Positions 35,355 to 48,100 of a DNA stretch of 64,000 nt are shown here, piece by piece (the first letter of the stretch is position 1; every line of letters begins with the position of its first letter). The notes beneath the pieces are model-generated. The model was not told where the DNA came from. It searched no databases and saw nothing but the letters and a program-made list of their open reading frames with translations. A program made the position numbers and the translations under genes. The DNA is from Maylandia zebra (taxonomy: Eukaryota > Chordata > Actinopteri > Cichliformes > Cichlidae), in contig NC_135170.1 in the NCBI RefSeq assembly GCF_041146795.1, forward strand, positions 28,941,533-29,005,532, given 5' to 3'.

Positions 35355-36728
35355 TAGAGATGGCACGATACCACTTTTTTATGTCCGATACCGATACCGA
35401 TATCATAAATTTGGATACCGATATGAATCCGATATAGTGTTTTTTAATCAACAAAACTGTTTTTTTAAATATCTTGCTGCATTTTGTATAAGTTCATACT
35501 CAAGTTTAAAACAACAACTACACTAAAGCTATTCTGTTATACCTGTATGCAAAAAAAAAAAATTTCATAGTTCAGCAATACTGATCAATCTAATAAACTT
35601 AAACCTACACCATCCTCCCTATTCTGGTATTTTAAAGAGTACTTAGCATAAATATTAAGCAACCTAACTAATAGGGTTCCAACTCCCAGCAACAACAAAA
35701 ATAAATAAATAAAAAATAGGGAACCACCCCTCACGCTCCACCTCATGATGCTTAATCGACGTAATCAACCTTAATTTGATGCAGTGTGAAAAAAAAATGC
35801 ACAGAAATCAATTATTTTTCAAGAAATATTAAATAGATTCAACATCTTTCTTCAACAAAATTGCAGACTGCACAGATGGTACCTTCCCAAAGGAAAAAGT
35901 ACTATAGCTTACTAGGGTATATATATTAGACTTAATAGTTACTATATACAGTAATGGACTTCTATTCATTTTGCATCAAATTAAAACTTTGGCTGTCAGA
36001 TAATTATTTATTAAAAGCTAGACATTTTAAATGAGAATAAGAAAGAAAAGTATGTCTTTGTGCCCCCTTTTCCCTGTTAATGCCCTATCGGCCCCCCTGG
36101 CTAAACTTTGCTAGATCCGCCCCTGCACAGTTACCAGCGTCAACTACGTAGAAAAAGATCCTGATGTAGAAAGTAATAAATTCTAACAACAGCTGATCAA
36201 GCTTAAACGTGCTGCTGTTGTTCAGCCGCTGGTTTCCTCTTTCTGGTGCAAAGTGGGCCAAAAGCAAACTAGAGACACGGACTCGCGACAGAAAAGCCGA
36301 TCAGCTGATCATTATAAGCAGTTTCATGATTGAAGTAGCAGCAGGAGAGGCAGTCGCTCCATATATCGCTTGTTAAGCTTAACGCAGGAATGCTTTACAA
36401 ACATTCAGAGATGGACTTACACACTTGCTTTACTTCTCTCGGGGATAACTTTGTCGGAGATGAAATGCCGGGTTGCTAGCGAAGCTCCAAATGCTATCCA
36501 GACCACCGACAGGTCCCGCATGCCACAGCCGCTCTATCACGTGATGCATACTGCTCCCACGTGCTAACGTTCTGAGGTGAGTTACGGCGTGTTGCAAGTT
36601 TTGTGAGGTGCTTTCGTGATATTTAATGGATCGGATTACATTTTTTATTTTTCTCCGATATCCGATCCAGTAATTTAGGTCAGTATCAGACCGATACCGA
36701 TACGTAATATCGGATCGGTCCATCTCTA
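35355..36728. mobile_element. hAT-type element, 1374 bp, inserted in a LINE
   Basis: Begins TAGAGATGGCACGATACC and ends GGATCGGTCCATCTCTA; the terminal repeat is TAGAGATGG with further similarity inward. A perfect 8-bp target duplication (tcccaaac) flanks it, diagnostic of the hAT superfamily. Subterminal regions are full of CGATACCGAT-type motifs at both ends, typical of transposase-binding repeats. No transposase frame is present, so it is a non-autonomous deletion derivative. Confidence 0.9.
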
Positions 36729-36736
36729 TCCCAAAC
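36729..36736 (+). repeat. Target duplication tcccaaac, right copy
   Basis: Matches 35347-35354 exactly. Confidence 0.9.
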
Positions 36737-37440
36737 ACAAGGTTGCACTGGGACCAATACTTCTCATGCTATTCATACTTTCCTTAGGCAGTATTATTAA
36801 AACAAACTTCATGCACTACATTTGCTATACAGATGATCTCTGGCTATATCTACCTGAGACCAGATGTCACCAATCACTTTATTAAAGTACAGGTATGTCT
36901 CTAAGATATAAAAATCTGGATTAGCTGTAATTTTCTACGTCTAAATATGGGTAAACAGAGCTTAGTGTGCTTGACTGTCTAAATCTGAGAAATGTGGTTT
37001 CTAAACTGAATTTAAAGCCTTTCTTTAAGGGAAGGCAGTTTTCAAAAGTAGAATGGGAAGTGGAGTTTTTAAATCCCTCATGTGTAGAACTCTTACCAGT
37101 TTAAGAAAAACTAGTTCTTAAATTTCCATTTTACCTTACAGTTAGTACTAGAGCACGTGACCCTGAACCATTCCTTGTATAAGACCAGGCTGTTTGGTGA
37201 CTTTCCAACCAGTCCTGGTGGATGGCTGCCTCTCCCTTATCTTAGTTCTGTCTTTTCACACTAAAAGTGTCTTTTTGTTTTTGTTTTTTTTACCCTTCCC
37301 ACAGCTGTCAAGTGCTTGCTCTTAGGAAATCATTTGAATGTTGGGGTTTTCTCTGTAATACTGTAGGGTCTTGACCTCACGGCACAAAGTGCCTTGAGAC
37401 CGCTATTTTTGCACCATATAAATTAAATGAAACTGAACTC
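36737..37440 (+). pseudogene. Decayed LINE: reverse-transcriptase fragment and 3' end
   Basis: The first part reads LGPIL then LGSIIKTNF and CYTDDLWLYLP, the region holding the YADD catalytic box of a Rex1/L2-type reverse transcriptase, here with T for A and without a long frame. The end has TGTCAAGTGCTTGCTCTTAG, GGGTTTTCTCTGTAATACTG and TTGAGACCGCTATTTTTGC with a TGAA/CTGAA tail, which I recognise as the 3' UTR of a very abundant percomorph LINE. Clade by memory. Confidence 0.65.
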
Positions 37441-37898
37441 AATAGAAATGATCTTCCCACTTTTTTGTTGTTTATTTTGTGGTTGGCTTACAGCCAGATT
37501 ATCACCATCTTCTGGCAGCAGTATTGTAACAAGGATGGGTAAAAAGAATGCTATTTGAAGATAAAAATAGCTGCTGACCATTGTCTTCAATGAGTACTCC
37601 CTGACAAACCGTGGTCTCCCAGTAAGATAGTCCATTATCCAGGATATTAAGTCATCTCAGTCAGTTTACCTCTGAATGAAGGGTTGGATAGTTGGACAGT
37701 ATAAGAGAAATCAGAGAATGTGATTCTGACAGTACCACTATCCTAAACCAGATGAGAGTAGTCCCTACAGCAGATAAAGAATAGCATCTTCTACACACAC
37801 CTTCATTTGGTAAGCAAATTGATGTGGGTCTACTGAATGATGGACCTGAGGGTTTTGAAAATGTGGCTGTAGCCTTTACAGGGTTCATGATGTCAAAT

Positions 37899-38613
37899 GT
37901 TAGTATAATCACCCAGGACCTGAAGTGGGAGCTCACCATCACCTCCGTCATAAAGAAAGCCCAGCAGAAGATGTACTTCCTGAGGCAGCTGAAGAAATTC
38001 AACCTGCCAACACGGACGATGATGCAATTCTACACTGCAATCATCGAGTCCATCCTCACCTCCTCCATCACCGTGTGGTACGCTGGAGCCACTATCAGGG
38101 ACAAACAGAGACTGCAGCGTGTTGTGCGCTCTGCTGAGAAGGTGATTGGCTGCAGACTCCCATCTCTGGAGGACCTGTACACCTCCAGGACACTGGGGCG
38201 TGCAGCTCGGATCTCAGCTGACCCTTCTCACCCTGGACACAGTCTGTTTGACCTGCTCCCCTCAGGCAGGAGACTCCGGTCCACTCGCACCAGAACCTCT
38301 CGCCATAAGAACAGTTTCTTCCCCTCTGCTGTTGGACACATGAACAATAAACGTACGACTGTTCCCACCACTAACACATGACCCACGCTGTGTTCACTGC
38401 ATCATTCCATGTTTGGCACTGATCACCACCTGCACTCATGTATATATCTATCTACTTAGCACTTTTAATTCTTATTCTTATTTTTTTTTTCTCATGTCTA
38501 TTTAAGCGTTGTTTATGACAGTATGTTTGCACTAAGCACCGCAGCAATTTCCTAATGTTGTAAACCTGCTCAACATTTGGCAATAAAACCCTTTCTGATT
38601 CTGATTCTGAATC
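37899..38613 (+). pseudogene. L2-like LINE 3' fragment with partial ORF2
   Basis: An open frame reads LKWELTITSVIKKAQQKMYF, LRQLKKFNLP, then ESILTSSITVWYAGAT and LFDLLPSGRRLRS with HKNSFFPSAVGHMN, the C-terminal thumb region of an L2-like LINE ORF2. It ends at 38381 and is followed by a short 3' UTR and a TTCTGA repeat tail (38596-38612). The element is strongly 5'-truncated. Upstream bases to 37824 are in the same open frame but do not look like the LINE. Confidence 0.75.
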
Positions 38614-41600
38614 AGCCTGAAATCATTCATATCACTGGCATGTGACTTCTTCTGGGCTTGTATAAAGCATGGAGTCTTTGCATAGGTCAGGACTTTACCC
38701 GGTCTCAGGTTTGTGTTGAATGTATGTTGAAATCTCCCCCAGTTTGACTGCATGTGCCCTAAGCGTTCTTGAACACGCTCTGTCTGGGCTAGTAGACTTC
38801 TTGATGCAGTCTTCTCATTCCTCTTTTGTCCTGATCTGAGGTAATAATAGAAGAAAGAAGAATTTTGAGGTCCTGGGTGTGCTTCTATGTCTGGTGGGGG
38901 AGGTTAGTTGGTGAGAACTGGTGTTTCTCCAGATGGTTGGCGGAGTTGTGGGGGTGATAACAGGCCAGGTGGCATGGACAGGGCAAGCCTGTTTAAAAAA
39001 CAAAACAAAACAAAAGTGGCTAAACTGGTTTGCAGCACCGTGGCTGTTCTGTGATGATTTTCATCTTTTCCAGACCTCCTTCACATTGTTCTCCTTCAAA
39101 TTCTGTTTCATTTTTCTTCTGTATGATTCCTTTGTCTCTCTCAGCCTTAGGTCCACCTGTCCGTGTATCGGCTTTGTGTGGTCTCTTTTTACTAACGAGG
39201 AGCTCCTTGACACGGGAAACAAGCCTTGTTATTTAAAAAGCAGCAGTTTTATTGAAAACTAAAACATCCATACAGAAGTGGATGTAATCACTGGTATAAT
39301 TTGAAACCTCCTTTGTCCTCAGTACTTTAGCATACGCTAATCAGTAGATTCAAAGCAGTTCCCTAGAGCCTTCTTTGCTCGGAAGACTGTTTTCTAAGGT
39401 GTGGTAGTGGGTTGCCTCTGCACTGGTGGCTTTAACCTGAGGTGTAGAAAGACCAGGTTTTGAACTGATTTTCCTAGTGGGGCCAGGGAGTGATTCTGTT
39501 TTCATTCATCACATTAGCATACAAGAGATGTCTTGTTCTGTTGTTCCTGGTGGGGCTATTCACAGGTGGGTAAAAGGCAAACCAGGCTGAGTATTGTCTC
39601 ACACAGTCTCTGCAAACGCCCATGAAGGAATGTAAACGCCAACACCAATAACAATAGCGTGCAAGATCTCCATCAACATGACATATGGTCAGAGACTTAC
39701 AAGCAACAGTTTGATATCGCAACGGCAGATCTTGTTTACAGTCACATACCCTGGGTTGCACCACCTGTTGTTGATAAAAAAACGTGCGAGAACCCTGCCT
39801 TTGCACTTTTCACTTAGCTTTGGGTTTCTGTTTTCTCTCCCAACAGATCAGCATTAGCTGAATTTTGGTGAAGCCCATTAAGCTACACTGTAGCTCTTTG
39901 GATTCCTCACTTGGGCTGCCAGCTTGTCAGGTTTATTAACTAATGAGTTTACATTCCTCATGACATCTGAATGAATGGAAGCTGCTATCTCCACTGCTCA
40001 GCAGTATCATAGCCTTGAGCTCTGCTGCCTTAAAAGAGTCTCTTAATTCCTGTGGTATGGATTAAAGAGCTTGTGGTATGTCCTATTTTCAGCGAGCAGC
40101 TCGTCTTTGGTATAAACAGTAATATTGCTACTGATTCAAAGTTGTTATATCGATAGCAAGAAATGTATATCAAAGTTGTAGCTAGAGAGTATCAAATAAA
40201 AGCTTTTTTTTAAAAAGTAAGAAAATATATGAAACATTCAGAGCTACTGGAAAAGCTGCTACTTGTGTGGGCACCACAGAGCAAAAGTTGCACCATTGAA
40301 ATGTATTGACTGAAGCACTGAATCACAACTTCACTTTGATGGGAAATGTTCTCCGTTTCTGGTTTGCGTCACAATTTTGAAAGTTTCCATTTTTAAATTT
40401 TCACGACCATTCAGAGAGCAGTTTGCCAGTGTTTGCCAATCAGAGAGTTTAAACGTTTTAAATTCAAAATCCTGCACTGTAGATTGCACCTTTTTAGGTT
40501 TCAAAATCTGTTCTCTTTCATAAAATGGTGCTAGTGCTGTTGTTTCTGTGGGGGCAGAGCTCTCTGTGGGGTAAAGGTGGAGTTGACCTTTACTGAAAGC
40601 AATGAGCTTGCCATCAAGGGAGGGGAGACACGGTAAGGGAAGCAACTGTGTGTGGGGGTGTGTGTGGGGTCAGGGCCGGGCAGAGGTCTGGTGAGTGAGT
40701 TAAGATACTGTGTGTGAGAAAGTGCAGCTATCTGACCTCTGACACATGAGGAGCTGGAAAGATCAAAGGTAGAGCTCTTTAAAGTTACGTGCATTGGTGT
40801 TTACAGATGCACTGATATAGAGGAAAACGAGAGTGAAAGAGAGGAGGATTTACCTTCGAGCACCAGTAAAGCTGTTCTGGATATAGAGCAACAGTGAAAT
40901 CTAAATAAGGAATTCAGTAAAAACCCTATTCTGAGAAATGAATTCTCAAGGATGTTTTCATAGATGCTGGCTGGATTGTCGTTGGACTAGTTCGAAGATG
41001 TTGCAACAATACATAACCCATATTTGCCTACCACCCTCCCCCTGCCACACACAAATACAGCGTGTATGCACACAAACCCTCTGCTTGAGTCTTGCAACAT
41101 GATGTGCCTCTGAGATTGCGTAGAGGTCACAAAGTCCCTTATCATACCTGTTTTTTCCTAGTGTATCTTGAGTGATTCTTGAGTGATTTGATTTCATTTG
41201 AATTACTTCATAAACGTGGATGAAGCAGGAAATGAACAAGAACAGAAACTCTTGTGTTTAAAAATAAAAGACAAATGCTGTAGCGTTAGGATGTTTAAAT
41301 ACAGATGAATTTGGTGTGATTTGAATTTCTCAGGTAATTTTGTTATAGTTATAGAGGCTAACTAATGTGATTACTTCCCCGTGATAGACTGTATTAAACC
41401 AATTTAGCTGCCTATTTTTTATTTGTTTTTTTCTTGCTGATGAAAAGCATTGATTGAACAACCTTAATCTGATCATTTTCCTCATGGATGCAAACTCATG
41501 CAGTGCATAGTCGACTCCTAACAGCTCCCCACACAACAGGAAGCCTATGTTCATGCCAATGAGGGTTATGAAGCAAGGCCCCCCACCATACGTCTTTCTA

Positions 41601-43398
41601 CAGGGAAATTACTTGGTTACTCATAGTCAGTCAGGTTGGGCTAGAGAGAAGTGTTATTTATTCAATTAGACGGAACAGAAATAGCCTGCATGATAAACTG
41701 CATGAATGAAATTAGGAAGGAGCTGCCTTATCAACATAGGAAAGAATGGACAGGCAAACAATGGAAACATCAGTGTCATTGGAAATGCAGTGTTGTGTTT
41801 GGTCAAATGTCAGATCAATAAGGTTCTATATTTCATCTTTACAGATAGCAATGGCAGAGTGCATAGCTTATGTTTGCAGTTTCTTTTGAGCTGTGATGTG
41901 TTTTGTTTTGTTTTTTTAATTTTCTTTTTTTTTTTTTGGTTGTGTTTTATCCTGTTAATTCACTTAGAAAACTGTCACCACAAGGATGCGAATGAGAGCA
42001 TCGTTCTTAACTCAAACTGAGAAACGGGAATGTCAGTTTCACAACAAACAAGCTAAGAAGTAAACAAGATGAATGTATGTATGTTCATGTATGTATGCAT
42101 ATGTAAGTATATAAGTGGGTATTTACATTAGAAATCCTCAGTTCAGCCATTTGAGATGAATACTGTCAGTTTATCCAATAACGATAAAATAGAGTTTTCT
42201 ATTTTGTGAGATTTAACTCACTAGGTTTCATTTCCTTTGCTCTCTTACAATCAAATAGCTTCTGAACATCTATTCTCATCCTCTGGTAAGTCTGGGGGGT
42301 TTACAGATACAGTCATCTGAGGTCTTATTGCAGCTATTCAGGGGCCAAACAGCCCTTTTTGTGGGGAATCTGCACCACCCGGTCCCATTTAGAGACATAG
42401 TAGGCCTTTACGATGTTTGTCCACTTGTCAGTTTTATTTAACATGCTATGTGGGAAGACAATAAGAATGGTGCCAGAGGGGGTCAGTTGGCTGATGGGTG
42501 CACAGGGGAAGCCTGATAAGCAGGATCAAAGTGTGGGAGATATTTGTACCCTGTTATGTAGGAAAGCAAAAGAAGCACCAGAAGTTTTTCTGCATTTTTT
42601 TTAAGCATGTTTTCTATATGGCATCTATATCTGTGCTGCTGATGACAAACATGATTTTAAATGATGAGTATATTACCGTTTTACGACAAATGGAAGCTTT
42701 TTGTAAAAAACTCATTTGGACTACCCTGCGTGACTAACCAGTGTAACTATAATGTTATCCTTTGTCAATGACATTTTTTTAACCTATCATTATTTTTTAT
42801 TGATATATTCTTTATTTGCCTTTCAAATTCATTTATTTTTACTGTATTTTTGTAGACGTCAGCTGAACTGAATTTTAAGCATTTCTCTATGTATGGCCAG
42901 GTACCAATTTGGCTTAGGTTTCTCTCCAGTGTCCCTGTTAGCAGATCTGGAAAATGAGTCGTGACAAGGCCTCCCCTGACAGGTCCTCCATACGAAGAAT
43001 AGTTTCAGTGCCAATGTGCCGCTCTGCTACACTAGCTGAAATAAATAATTGGAGTCTAATTAGAGATTTACAGTTGAACAGTATTAATTTTCAGGAATTC
43101 TGTTTTGTCTTGGGCAAATAACTATCTGGAACAACTGTCAGAAGTAAAAAACAAAGATAAAATCTTTAATAAAAGTGTTATCTTGGAAAATGTATAGACC
43201 GCAAGATTAATTGCGACATGTCTATGAGACAGAATGCACTTTATTGTCAATTCATGCAATGGCAATGACACAGCAGCTGAGATTTAAAAACCACCATGTT
43301 GCCAAAAGCAGATTAAAGTTCCCACTGAATGTGCTTGATAAAGAACTCGAAGGGATGGGACATTATGACAAATACCCTAAATGCCCTCAGCTAACATA
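38614..43398. other. stat5 intron, nothing recognised
   Basis: About 4.8 kb without a supported gene. Open frames at 38921-39262, 39474-39806, 40331-40645 and 41706-42020 lack family motifs and differ by strand and frame, so they are treated as chance. Confidence 0.6.
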
Positions 43399-43406
43399 CG
43401 GACCAG
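43399..43406 (+). repeat. Target duplication cggaccag, left copy
   Basis: Eight bases identical to 44041-44048. Confidence 0.92.
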
Positions 43407-44040
43407 TAGGGCTGCACGATTTTGCATAAAATGAGAATCACGATTTTTTTTTTGCTTAGAATTGAGATCACGATTCTCTCACGATTTTCTTTTCCAGTAT
43501 AAATATTTATTGCACTTATTAACTGCACATCAACTTCGTAACAGTTGAGACTGAACATAAAAACAATAAATAAACATAAAAATAACAAATGTCTCACATT
43601 TTGCACAGTGTTGATGGGAGCCATATCTTTGGTCAGGTGATAAGTAATAGCCTCCGTAATTTCTTTGTGCCTGCGGGAGTTCGACGGGTATAGGGAAGCG
43701 CTGTATAAGGTTGCCGTTATTGATGTTTGGGTGGTTGACCGCGACGGATTTTATCCAGTCACTTTCTCGTCATCCTCGACGTGCTCTCCGTTGTTTTTTA
43801 CCTGCCAATTTTAGCAGCCAGCTTCTGTATCACGTGGTATAAGGCTCCGCCCTTGTCATTTGTTGAGCAGGAAGAGTGAGCGCTTGTTTTCATGCAGATT
43901 ACGTCCCGGATCAAAATGCGGTACAATCGTCGTCGTCTTTTTTTAAAAAAATTTTTTTAAATCGTTGTCATTTGGAAATGAGATCGCACATAAGTATGAA
44001 TTGAGATCGTGATTTTCTAACGATTAATCGTGCAGCTCTA
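43407..44040. mobile_element. hAT-type element, 634 bp, with perfect target duplication
   Basis: Starts TAGGGCTGCACGATTTTG and ends AATCGTGCAGCTCTA, giving a 15-bp terminal inverted repeat with one mismatch. Perfect 8-bp duplications (cggaccag) flank it. Subterminal repeats of the GAGATCACGATT type occur at both ends. Non-autonomous: no transposase frame. Confidence 0.93.
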
Positions 44041-44048
44041 CGGACCAG
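44041..44048 (+). repeat. Target duplication cggaccag, right copy
   Basis: Matches 43399-43406 exactly. Confidence 0.92.
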
Positions 44049-44068
44049 TGATCTTATTTATCTGGATC

Positions 44069-44078
44069 TGTTGCATGT
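44069..44078 (+). repeat. LINE target duplication tgttgcatgt, left copy
   Basis: Ten bases identical to 45116-45125, marking the 5' junction of the truncated LINE. Confidence 0.85.
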
Positions 44079-45115
44079 CTGGCCCATTGCTACGGGCCAT
44101 TCAATCCCTATACAACCGTTGCAAGAGCTTGGTTCGCATTGCCGGCAATAAGTCGGACTCGTTCCCGGTGGGTGATGGGCTCCGCCAAGGCTGCCCTTTG
44201 TCTCCGGTTCTGTTCATAATTTTTATGGACAGGATTTCTAGGCGCAGCCAAGTGGCGGAGGGCTTTCGCTTTGGTGGCCTCAGAATCTCATCTCTGATTT
44301 TTGCGGATGATGTGGTTCTGTTGGCTTCATCGGGTGAGGGCCTCCAGCTCGCACTGGAGCGGTTCGCAGCCGAGTGTAACGCAGCGGGAATGAGGATCAG
44401 CACCTCCAAATCTGAGGCCATGGTTCTTAGCCGGAAAAGGGTGGAGTGCCCACTCCGGGTCGGGGATGAGTTCCTGCCCCAAGTGGAGGAGTTCAAGTAT
44501 CTCGGGGTCTTGTTCGCGAGTGATGGGAGAAGGGAGCTGGAGATCGACAGACGGATTGGGGCTGCGGCTGCAGTAATGCGGACGCTGCACCGGTCAGTCA
44601 TGGTGAAGAGGGAGCTGAGTGTAAAAGCGAAGCTCTCAATTTACCGGTCGATCTACGTCCCTACCCTCACCTATGGCCACGAGCTGTGGGTAGTGACCGA
44701 AAGAACGAGATCGCGGATACAAGCGGCGGAAATGAGCTTCCTCCGAAGGGTGGCTGGCCTCTCCCTTAGAGATAGGGTGAGAAGTTCGGCCATCCGGGAG
44801 GGGCTTAGAGTAGAGCAGCTGCTGCTCCACATCGAAAGGAGCCAGCTGAGGTGGTTCGGGCATCTGGCAAGGATGCCCCCTGGGCGCCTCCTGGGCGAGG
44901 TGTTCCAGGCATGTCCCACCGGGAGGAGGCCCCGGGGCAGACCCAGGACACGCTGGAGAGATTATATCTCTCGGCTGGCCTGGGAACGCCTTGGTATTCC
45001 CCCGGACAAGCTGGAGGAGGTGGCTGGGGAGAGGGAGGTCTGGACCTCTTTGCTTAGGCTGCTACCCCCGCGACCCGACCTCGGATAAGCGGATGAAGAT
45101 GGATGGATGGATGGA
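44079..45115 (+). mobile_element. 5'-truncated LINE with a long open reverse-transcriptase frame
   Basis: The open frame continues without a stop to TAA near 45088, about 336 codons within the element. It shows LRQGCPLSPVLF and the catalytic FADD box (SSLIFADDVVLLAS), then SKSEAMVLSRKR, FKYLGVLF, the thumb, SIYVPTLTYGHELWV, and a C-terminal RWFGHLARMP and RRPRGRPRTRWRDY. The upstream polymerase and endonuclease parts are missing. It ends in GGAT/ATGG tandem repeats and is flanked by a 10-bp duplication, the pattern of target-primed reverse transcription. Clade not certain (RTE-like by tail). The predicted start codon at 44030 lies in the neighbouring hAT element and is accidental. Confidence 0.9.
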
Positions 45116-45125
45116 TGTTGCATGT
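45116..45125 (+). repeat. LINE target duplication tgttgcatgt, right copy
   Basis: Matches 44069-44078 exactly, directly after the ATGG tail. Confidence 0.85.
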
Positions 45126-48100
45126 TCATTGTGTCCAATTCATGCTGTATGTAGGTTAAGCTTCGTGCTAGGTGATTATTTGGGAAAGGGGTTTTCTCCA
45201 GTTGGCAGAAAACCTCTTGTTCTCTGCATGCTGTCAACCGTAGCTTGCTATTTGTATTGAAGTGCTTTTCTGTTGGTAACAATGGCTAACAAAAGAGTGT
45301 TAGTCAATAGCCCACTCTTTAATCAACAGTGGTGAGCTCACAGGAAATGAATTTGAAGCAAACATGTTAAGGTTATAGTCTTCAGGGTTACTGTGTCCAA
45401 CAGCAGGATGTTAAATCAATCAGTGATACATGGACAATATTTGGATGATCTGATGTTTGAATTCAAATTAAATTTACTATGACAACTTGGAAGAACGGCT
45501 TATGTTTTTCTTTATCTGGTTTCCAAATGTTGCACATTATCCAATGGCAGCCTAGTGTGTTCCATTAAAAGTTTTAAAAAATGTTTCCATGAAGCACAAC
45601 ATCCTTCAAGGAACCCATATTAGTTCACAAATCTTGCCAGACCAGAGTGAGCAAAATACAATTTGTGGGCTGGCTTAGCAAAGCTAATGCATCCTGCTGA
45701 TAAGTGTTGCTTATCGGAAGAGAATCATGGTAGTTTGTATGTTTGCGAACCCAAGACGTAGCCTGTCATAGTCTAGATCGTAATCATGTTTTGTTTTCTG
45801 TCTCTTTTGTGATTTAAAAACTCTGGAGAGAGATTTTAAAATACTTTAGTTAGACCTTGGTCTCAGGTCTCATACTTGAGAATTTGCTGCTTTGTGATCT
45901 ACTTAATTGTAAACAGATGTTTCTTTTTTCTTTTTTTAGAAAAACATGATGTTTTCATCTTGGACACTTGGACACTTATCATTTTTGTCATTTTTATTCT
46001 AAACATGTGATTCTTTCATTCCTTTCCATTTTATTTAATTCATTTACTTATTTGGTATGTGGTTGGGAGAAGAGAGTAATAACAATACCTAAGTAGGTTA
46101 TTATTGTATAGTTAGTCTTAAACCTAGAAGAAAATTCCTCAGTGAGTTTATTAAAATGGACCCATTTTGCTACTGTTACTATTATAAACACTCATTACAC
46201 TGAAAAATGTGACATTACCAATTATTTCTGTAATGCAATGGATGCTAGAAATGCACTCTTTTATTCCTACTACAATGATTATCTTAATGATTAATATTAG
46301 ATATTTTATTTTTCCATTTTGGACTTCTTATTTCTCAAACCTTTTTTAGATAATATGGCTAAAATCACAGGCTTGCATAAAGTTGTGTGGTGTTTCTGTA
46401 ATCAGGTCTCATTCAGTCACTATAGTTCATCCCAACACCCCCTACATCTAGGCATGGGTTGTGGCTGCTGATTGGCTCTGAATGTAAAGGGCGACAGTTT
46501 GAGTCTATGACCGGTGTCTGTTTTTCTAAGTCAACTGCCACTACCCTGCTCTGATGTCTCGTTACAGCAGGCTGCTGGACAGTGACAACTGACTAGCTGG
46601 TTGCCCCTGCTGTGTGGCTCTGCTCAGTGATTTTCTGCTGCTTGGTACTGCACCAAAAGTGGCTCCACTCCAACAAACTGGCATTCCTACTTCCCCTTGC
46701 AAAAGTGTGAGGCTGTGTCCACATTTAACTCTCCCTCTGGGCTTGATATTATATAATGTAATCCACTGGTGCTTTGTAGCTGAGACCCAAATGCATCAGT
46801 GCACCCATATGTGCTGACATAAACACCCACATTCACTCTGTGTGAATATTGACATGTAGCATAGGCCACATTCATCATTCAGAAGAGGAAAAATTGGATC
46901 GTCACTGTAGTGGGCAAAGTAGTGACAGATAAGACAAATACAGAAGTAACAGCTTTTAATAAACTAAAGAAGTCACTTCTCTATTTTATTCTATGCATTG
47001 CATTGTTCTGTTATTTGCTTTTCACACTTTGAAATACTTGGATAACAACAAGATTTGTAACTTGTTGTTTTCTCACTAGATGCATAGATATATTACTGTC
47101 AATTTATCTTATGTTCACATAGAATATGAATTATGTCTTATCTCTAAGCTCCCACTTTGTCACTGCCCATAAGGAAACATTGGCCTCAGCTCAGCAGCGG
47201 GTGGGGATCAGTGACAGTGTCTGCAAGGATGGAGGTGGGGCTTTTAAAACGCTCACAGCATATGCAAGCAACAACATAACTGTCAAGTTATGTGAGCAGA
47301 GCACTGACAGCTGATGTTCAAAACCGCCACTGAAAGGGAAGAATTAGTGTGTCTGTAGTCATTTTTAGCAAGTGTGGAAGTTGCCTAAACTCTTACAGTT
47401 CTTTGAAGAACATACAACTGTTGTTTTCAGTACAAGACATTTGTATTTACTAATGAAAATATGTAAATGTAACATTGTTATCTACTGTCTTGACAGGGTT
47501 TTGTGTTGGCTGTGCTGAATTCTGTGCAGAAAGGATTGGAAGCTACCCCATCTGTTTAAATATTTCCTGTATCTTTTCCTACATCGTAAAATAAAATGCA
47601 CACAAACAAGCACATACCGTTGTTTCACATGTGCATGCTGAGCGGTTATATACACAAAGGAAAAAAGCAAATGCTCCAACAAATCCTATACTGAGTTGAT
47701 GTAGAGAGACCGGAACTGCATTCATTCTTGTTATGAAAGGGAGTATTCCACGTGACCAGCTTTCATTGTGAATATTTTTGTGCTTTGTGACACTTTATTC
47801 TGTCAGAGCTCAGCTTTGCACCCAATTGACAAGATGAAGCTTATCTTGCACTCGAACAAAAGAGAGATTCAGTCTCTCACTTGAAGCTATTACAAAGCTA
47901 TTTCCTTTTCACACAGGTTTCAACCTTGTCACCTCAGATACCTGGACTTGATCTTAGATGCCTTTTCACATGGTTGGAAAGTGTGAGGCTGCAGAACAAA
48001 GTAGAACGTTAGCTGGTCAAACTCTGGAAGGATTATAGGGCAAAGGCTTTTGAGCCGGTTGAGCACGGTGAGGTCGCGCTGCTAGGGAATCAGCACTTAC

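Noticed and set aside
37661..38002. 113-codon reverse-strand open frame
   Set aside because: Overlaps the sense-strand L2-like LINE frame, which has clear family similarity; the reverse frame has none I can name.
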